A stretch of 64,000 nt of DNA from NCBI RefSeq assembly GCF_040807025.1, contig NC_090964.1, positions 6,386,001 to 6,450,000 on the forward strand, read 5' to 3'. Of this stretch, positions 60,701 to 64,000 are shown piece by piece. The notes beneath the pieces are model-generated. The model saw only the letters and a program-made list of their open reading frames with translations. It had not been told where the DNA came from and did not search any database. How positions within the stretch are numbered: the first letter of the stretch is position 1; each line of letters begins with the position of its first letter. A program made the translations under genes and the position numbers. Source of the stretch: Struthio camelus. Lineage: Eukaryota; Chordata; Aves; Struthioniformes; Struthionidae.

Positions 60701-63193
60701 GCGTCACCGGGCCGGCGCGGTTCACGGCAAGGCTGGGGCACGCCACGGCGGCGGCAGCGCTCTCCGCTTTGCAAACTCCTGGGTGAAAGGGACGGTGAAG
60801 CGCAGGGCAAGGCCGGCAAAGGGCCGCTCCGGGACGGGGAGCCGGGGAGAGGGCTCCCAGGTGCCGGCTGCTCTCGGCTCCTCACTCTAACCCTGCAAGA
60901 GGGAAATACCTGGGTTGCTCCACTTCCTCCCCAAATACAGGAGAGGGGAAAAGAGCACGCTTGCAATCAGGACTCTGCAAGACGGGGCAGCAACAACAGG
61001 GAGCAAAAAGGGCATCAGACAAAAACGCCCGCAGAGGAGCCAGCAGCAGCATTTCCCTGCAACACCTAAGGGGCTGCGGACACAGGTGCCGGCGGCCAGA
61101 CGCGAGGCAGAGCGGAGGACGCACGCAGAGCCCCGACACCGGAGGAAGCGCCACCCTCCTCTTCCCTCTCCCCGCAGAAATCCCCGAAGCACGCTGCGGA
61201 TTTCCCCCGGCCGGCAGGATCTGGGGTTTCGCCGCCCGGCTGCGCTGCGCTCGCTCCGCCGTGCCTTTCGGGATCCAGCCCTCAAACCGTCCCCGCCGCG
61301 TCCCGCTGCTGCTGCTCCAGCAGCGTTCCTGCGGCCGGTTTTGGAGCAGGGGTTGCAGCAGACCCCCCCCCCCATTGCCCTAGAGCCCCCCGAAGCCCAA
61401 ACAAGCGGCTAATCCCGGCCGGGAGAAGGCAGGATGCCGTCGGCGCGCTCTCGACGGCGGAAAACGGGCGCTCGGCTTCGCTCACAGCTCGCTCCTCGGC
61501 TGCGGGTCCGCAGGATGCTGCGCTGCCCGGCCGGGGGCGGAAACACCTCCCCGGGGGGGGGGGGTTTCATGACGGCCGGACCCCCCCTACCCCGCCAGCC
61601 CCCCCGCGCTCCAAGACCTCATCCCGCCGCCAGCCCCAGCGCTTCCCGGGCGCGGGATGGTCCCGGCAGCGTGGGCCACCCTCCTGCCAGCCCCAACGGC
61701 GCTCTCACCCCTTCCGGCCCCGAGCGCGGCGCTCCCGGCCTCGGAGCCGCGAGATGCACCTGCCGGACAGGGGAGGCGGCGCGCCGGGGCCTGCGGACGC
61801 TGCCGGCGTGAGTCACGGCGGAAGGGCACCGGCTCGCGCCGCCGCTCGAGCTGCGCGGGTGGCTCCTCTCCGCCAGCGCCTGCCTCACGTCTGACAAACC
61901 GGGGGGCGGGCGAGAGAGGTTCCTTGAGCCTCGCGGAGCCTCCCCGAGAGGAGGAAAAAATAATCGTAATAAAAACACAAACCAGCCCGCCGGACCCAAA
62001 AGGCGGCGCTTTAACCCCGAGCGCGGCGAGGGGAGCTGCGTTTCGGCGGCAGCCCAGGGTGACCTTCGCAGGTGCGTTTTAACCATCGCTCAGCGCCGGC
62101 ACCACGGCTCCCCGGGGGCGGTTAACCCTCGGCATCGCTCCCGCGGCGGGGGGAAACCGAGGCACGGAGCGGGGCTCTGCCCGTGCCGGCCGCAACGCAG
62201 CCCGGCGGGCGACGCGCGGGGACGGGACGTTCCCGGCCGGCGCGGGAAGGAGTTAAAGCCGTCGCCGGGGCGGGAGGGCGCGCGTGCCGGGCGCGCGTGC
62301 CAGCGCTTAGTCAGGGTGTTGGAAACTCATCCCCGATCAGGGGAGGCCAAACAACCAACCTGGCAGCCAGCCGGCGCGGAGCCGGAGCGGAGCCAGCGGC
62401 ACGGGTCACCCGCCGGGGTCCCAAAACGTGAAGCCGGTGTAAGCGCGCTTGGGGGCCAGAGCGGGTTCTCGGTGCGAGGGGCTTCGGCAGCCGGTGGAAG
62501 CGTCCCAAGCGGGCGCCCCGGCTCGTCCCCGCCACGCTGGCCGGCGGCAACGCTCGCCGCAGCCTGCTCCAGAGCGGCTCTCGCAGGCTCAGGTCGTGCC
62601 CGGGCGGGAAGCTGAGCGGCTCCGGGCAGCGCTGCGGTTCGGGGTAATTTCCCACCCTTTGCTGCTGCCCGGGGGGGGTTCTAGCTCCCGTCCGTCCTCC
62701 GGACTGACCTTCCCGGCAGGCGCGGCCGAGCTGCAGCGCGGGTGTCCGCGGAGCCGCTCGCTCGCGGCGGGCGACTCCGAACTTTTCAGGAAACTCCAGC
62801 GAAGTTCTCCAGGCTCCAAGAGCAAAGGTGCCGGAGCAGAGGGCACAGCGGGCCAGGCTCTCACCCGGCCCCGACGCCCGGTCGCGGGCCGCACCGCCGG
62901 GGTCAGCACGGAGACGTGCGGTTTGCGCCGCGCACCGACGGCGGGGGCTGAGAACTCACAACTCAGTTCACGAGTGGGGTGAAACAGCCCCGGAGCACCC
63001 CGCTCACAGCACGAAAGCCCACACGGGTAAAGGGACAGGACGGAGTCCCGGGTCTCGGTCCCCCAAAGCGCCCCGACCCCCCCCCCCCCGACGGGGCGGG
63101 CAGGCACCCTCTTACCTCGCCGCCGCGCAGGGCCCCGCAGCCCCGGTACTCCACCAGCCCCGGGGGGCCGCACTGTGAGCCCGCCACCAGCAT
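54653..63193 (-). CDS. SESN2: Sestrin 2 (ten coding exons, complete)
   Basis: Stress-inducible cytosolic leucine sensor. Without leucine, sestrin 2 binds GATOR2 and so restrains mTORC1; its N-terminal half has an alkylhydroperoxidase-like fold. The joined exons (63193-63116, 59239-59174, 58678-58481, 57981-57799, 57538-57329, 56945-56795, 56594-56479, 56049-55859, 55082-54938, 54739-54653) total 1425 nt, giving 474 residues and a TGA stop, against 480 residues in human SESN2. All introns are GT-AG and phases match throughout. Peroxidase-like residues C121, Y123 and H128 (human C125, Y127, H132) are present. So are leucine-pocket T368, T371, T380, R384, W438 and E445 (human T374, T377, T386, R390, W444, E451) and GATOR2-contact D400/D401 (human D406/D407). 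SESN1 and SESN3 are alternatives, but the MLVA start, the short N-terminus and the [19 protein letters not shown] end fit SESN2 best as I recall it. The N-terminus (residues 1-40) is the most divergent part. Confidence 0.96.
54938..55082 (-). CDS. SESN2: SESN2 coding exon 9 (GATOR2 contact)
   Basis: Completes R398 and encodes 399-446. It begins [15 protein letters not shown], so D400/D401, the GATOR2-contact acidic pair, are intact. W438 and E445 of the leucine pocket are also here. The acceptor is CCCCAG|C. The donor GAGAAG|GTGCTG matches the consensus poorly after GT, but the homologous human boundary falls after the same HSEK. Confidence 0.95.
55859..56049 (-). CDS. SESN2: SESN2 coding exon 8 (leucine pocket)
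   Basis: Residues 335-397 plus two bases of R398. It holds [17 protein letters not shown], then [20 protein letters not shown], which supplies T368, T371, T380 and R384 of the leucine pocket and its threonine lid. The acceptor is GGCAG|GAT; the donor ATCCG|GTAGGT leaves phase 2. Confidence 0.96.
56479..56594 (-). CDS. SESN2: SESN2 coding exon 7
   Basis: Completes residue 296 and encodes on to 334. It contains [19 protein letters not shown] and APPTFRAQ, which begin the C-terminal leucine- and GATOR2-binding domain. The acceptor is CCACAG|AT and the donor GCGCAG|GTGGGT, phase 1 to 0. Confidence 0.95.
56795..56945 (-). CDS. SESN2: SESN2 coding exon 6
   Basis: Residues 246-295 plus the first base of residue 296. 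It encodes an acidic, coiled helix ([20 protein letters not shown]) followed by [15 protein letters not shown], matching the human linker helix. The acceptor is TGCCAG|GGT; the donor TCAG|GTGAGG leaves phase 1. Confidence 0.94.
57329..57538 (-). CDS. SESN2: SESN2 coding exon 5
   Basis: Residues 176-245, phase 0 at both ends. The first 40 residues ([20 protein letters not shown] and on to [10 protein letters not shown]) complete the N-terminal domain. The rest is a Ser/Pro/Gly-rich linker, disordered in known sestrins and variable in length. The two-residue length difference from human falls in this linker region. Confidence 0.95.
57799..57981 (-). CDS. SESN2: SESN2 coding exon 4 (peroxidase-like centre)
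   Basis: Residues 115-175, phase 0 at both ends. It begins [14 protein letters not shown] and so carries C121, Y123 and H128, the equivalents of the human C125/Y127/H132 reductase-like site. It ends with the near-invariant [15 protein letters not shown]. The acceptor is CCGCAG|GCG and the donor GAG|GTGAGG. Confidence 0.97.
58481..58678 (-). CDS. SESN2: SESN2 coding exon 3
   Basis: Residues 49-114, from ILREG to RHYIAIM, phase 0 at both ends. It holds the sestrin signature around SAGRVDN and [13 protein letters not shown], which forms the start of the alkylhydroperoxidase-like helical domain. The acceptor is CGGCAG|ATC and the donor ATG|GTGAGA. Confidence 0.96.
59174..59239 (-). CDS. SESN2: SESN2 coding exon 2
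   Basis: Residues 27-48. The acceptor is CCTAG|GAC and the donor GAG|GTAAGA, both phase 0. The exon ends in [10 protein letters not shown], matching human GPSAFIPVEE, and this fixes the reading frame and the splice choice. Confidence 0.92.
59240..63115 (-). other. SESN2: SESN2 intron 1, CpG-island rich
   Basis: The largest intron, 3.9 kb. It is CpG-rich for most of its length, from about 59.3 kb to the promoter, and the many overlapping open frames on both strands are a result of GC content. It contains consensus AP-1/CNC-Maf type heptamers at 59394-59400 (TGACTCA) and 61809-61815 (TGAGTCA), an A-run at 60290-60303 and a G-run at 61553-61564. SESN2 is a known NRF2, ATF4 and p53 target in mammals, so stress-responsive elements here are plausible but unproven. 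Confidence 0.7.
63116..63193 (-). CDS. SESN2: SESN2 coding exon 1
   Basis: Residues 1-26, starting MLVAGSQC, which parallels human MIVADSEC. The ATG at 63193 has G at -3 and C at +4. The donor reads GAG|GTAAGA in phase 0. The exon lies in the promoter CpG island. Apart from the first eight residues it diverges from the mammalian N-terminus and is a few residues shorter. Confidence 0.85.
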
Positions 63194-63218
63194 GGCAGCG
63201 CCGGGCCGGGCCGGGGGG

Positions 63219-63280
63219 TCTAGAACCGCCCGCGAGATCTAGAACCGCCCCGGGGCTCTAGAACGCTCCTCGGTTCTAGA
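63219..63280. repeat. 19-bp tandem repeat with TCTAGAA cores in the SESN2 promoter
   Basis: TCTAGAA occurs at 63219-63225, 63238-63244 and 63257-63263, exactly 19 bp apart, followed by CCGCCC-like spacers. An inverted copy, TTCTAGA, is at 63274-63280. Each core is one base short of the TTCnnGAA heat-shock element pair. The block lies 26-90 nt upstream of the start codon, so it is in the 5' UTR or core promoter. Confidence 0.8.
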
Positions 63281-63441
63281 GCAGCGCGGCCCGACACCCG
63301 CGGCTCCTTCATAGCGCGACCGCAGGGGGGCCGGGGGGGTGTTAACCCATCTGGCCCCGCCCCGAGCGCCGCTCGGCCAATGGGGTCTCTGGGGGCGGGG
63401 CCTCGGCGGGGCCGGCCGCCAATAGCGAGGGGCGGCGCGGG

Positions 63442-63460
63442 GGCTGCCGGGGGTTGTAGT
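63442..63460 (-). promoter_or_regulatory. ZNF143/THAP11 (SBS)-like motif
   Basis: The minus strand reads ACTACAACCCCCGGCAGCC, matching 16 of 19 positions of the ACTACAAYTCCCRGCATGC consensus. It lies about 250 bp upstream of the SESN2 start codon, the usual place for this motif in CpG promoters. Confidence 0.6.
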
Positions 63461-63480
63461 CCGCGGGGTGGTGGGGGCGC

Positions 63481-64000
63481 GCGGCCCCCCGGCGCGTGCC
63501 GAGGGCGGAGCGCGCCGCGCGTCCCGCCTTTCCGCTTGCACCGGTTTGCCCCAGTCCGGCCGTGCGGGGCGGCCAGGGCCGCTCTGCCCAGGGCCCAACG
63601 GCGTCCCCCGCCCCGAGAAAGGGGGGAGCTGGCACCCCCGGCCCTGACCCGCGCCCCGGCTTTGCACCCAGCGGTTCCACCCTCAGCTGCGGTGCAAAAC
63701 AGCAGCCTCCCCCCGAAAAGAGCAGCCGTGCCCTCCCGCCCGCTCCCCGCTCCAGCGCCGGCTCCCCTCCCTTGCAATAGCGAACGCCGATCGCAATAAA
63801 AGAAGGGGAGAGGAGGGAAGAAAAGGAAAACAAAAACAGGAAAAAAGAGGCCCCGGACAGCAGCGCTGATAACAATCTGGCGCTGCCTGACAGCCCGCAC
63901 GCGGCAAAGTCCAGCGCACGCAAGTCGCTGCACAAACAACTCGGGTTTCGCCTGGCAACAGCCTCCTCCGGCTGCCGTGCCGAGCGGCCGCCAATTAGGC
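63481..64000. other. CpG-island flank upstream of SESN2
   Basis: GC-rich and CpG-rich sequence to the window end, with an A-rich patch at 63795-63850 (plus strand). No exon of a divergent gene is recognisable. In human the upstream neighbour (ATP5IF1) is transcribed in the same direction as SESN2; no part of it is visible here. Confidence 0.5.

Larger units (their letters stand above)
63194..63480 (-). promoter_or_regulatory. SESN2: SESN2 promoter
   Basis: CpG-dense sequence directly upstream of the SESN2 ATG with no clear TATA box. Visible elements are two CCAAT boxes (63377-63381, 63419-63423), a GC box (about 63391-63400), a ZNF143/THAP11-like motif on the minus strand (63442-63460, starting ACTACAAC), and three tandem 19-bp units carrying TCTAGAA at 63219, 63238 and 63257, plus TTCTAGA at 63274. 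Paired CCAAT boxes and GC boxes are typical of CpG-island promoters. The exact start site cannot be seen. Confidence 0.7.

Overview
The window is vertebrate nuclear DNA, most likely from a bird or a close archosaur relative. The evidence is spliced genes with GT-AG introns, large CpG islands, long G/C homopolymer runs, few recognisable transposons, and a compact SESN2 gene (about 8.5 kb from start to stop codon). Species and chromosome cannot be fixed from the sequence alone.

Left part (1 to about 41.2 kb): moderate GC, mostly intron-like, probably one minus-strand gene that is cut by the left window edge. Its promoter is the CpG island at 40.3-41.4 kb, which carries a 17/19 match to the ZNF143/THAP11 (SBS) motif and a 5' exon ending in a good donor. 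Exons of 54, 47, 62 and 153 nt at 23.3, 15.1, 3.2 and 1.5 kb join in one open reading frame with matching splice phases. Three smaller candidates at 34.9, 33.2 and 31.2 kb also fit that frame. I do not recognise the protein. An internal CpG island at 6.8-7.3 kb holds a CTCF-like site.

Middle (41.4-53 kb): intergenic, with no supported protein-coding gene. In order it holds GC boxes, a 560-bp G-rich tract of degenerate GGATTTGGGG repeats, a CpG-rich domain with an isolated AP-1 plus TATA/MEF2-like core promoter (43.7-43.8 kb), a minisatellite of about 4.6 kb (34/37-bp units, roughly 130 copies), more CpG-rich sequence, and an AT-rich island at 50.65-50.96 kb that looks like a conserved regulatory element.

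Right part (53.1-64 kb): a complete minus-strand SESN2 (sestrin 2) gene. Ten coding exons give 474 residues, and every active-site, leucine-sensor and GATOR2-contact residue I can place is intact. Its promoter, at 63.2-63.5 kb, has CCAAT boxes, a GC box, a second ZNF143-like motif, and a 19-bp tandem repeat carrying TCTAGAA.

SESN2 is a stress-induced leucine sensor that restrains mTORC1 through GATOR2. Nothing in the sequence links the left gene to it functionally.
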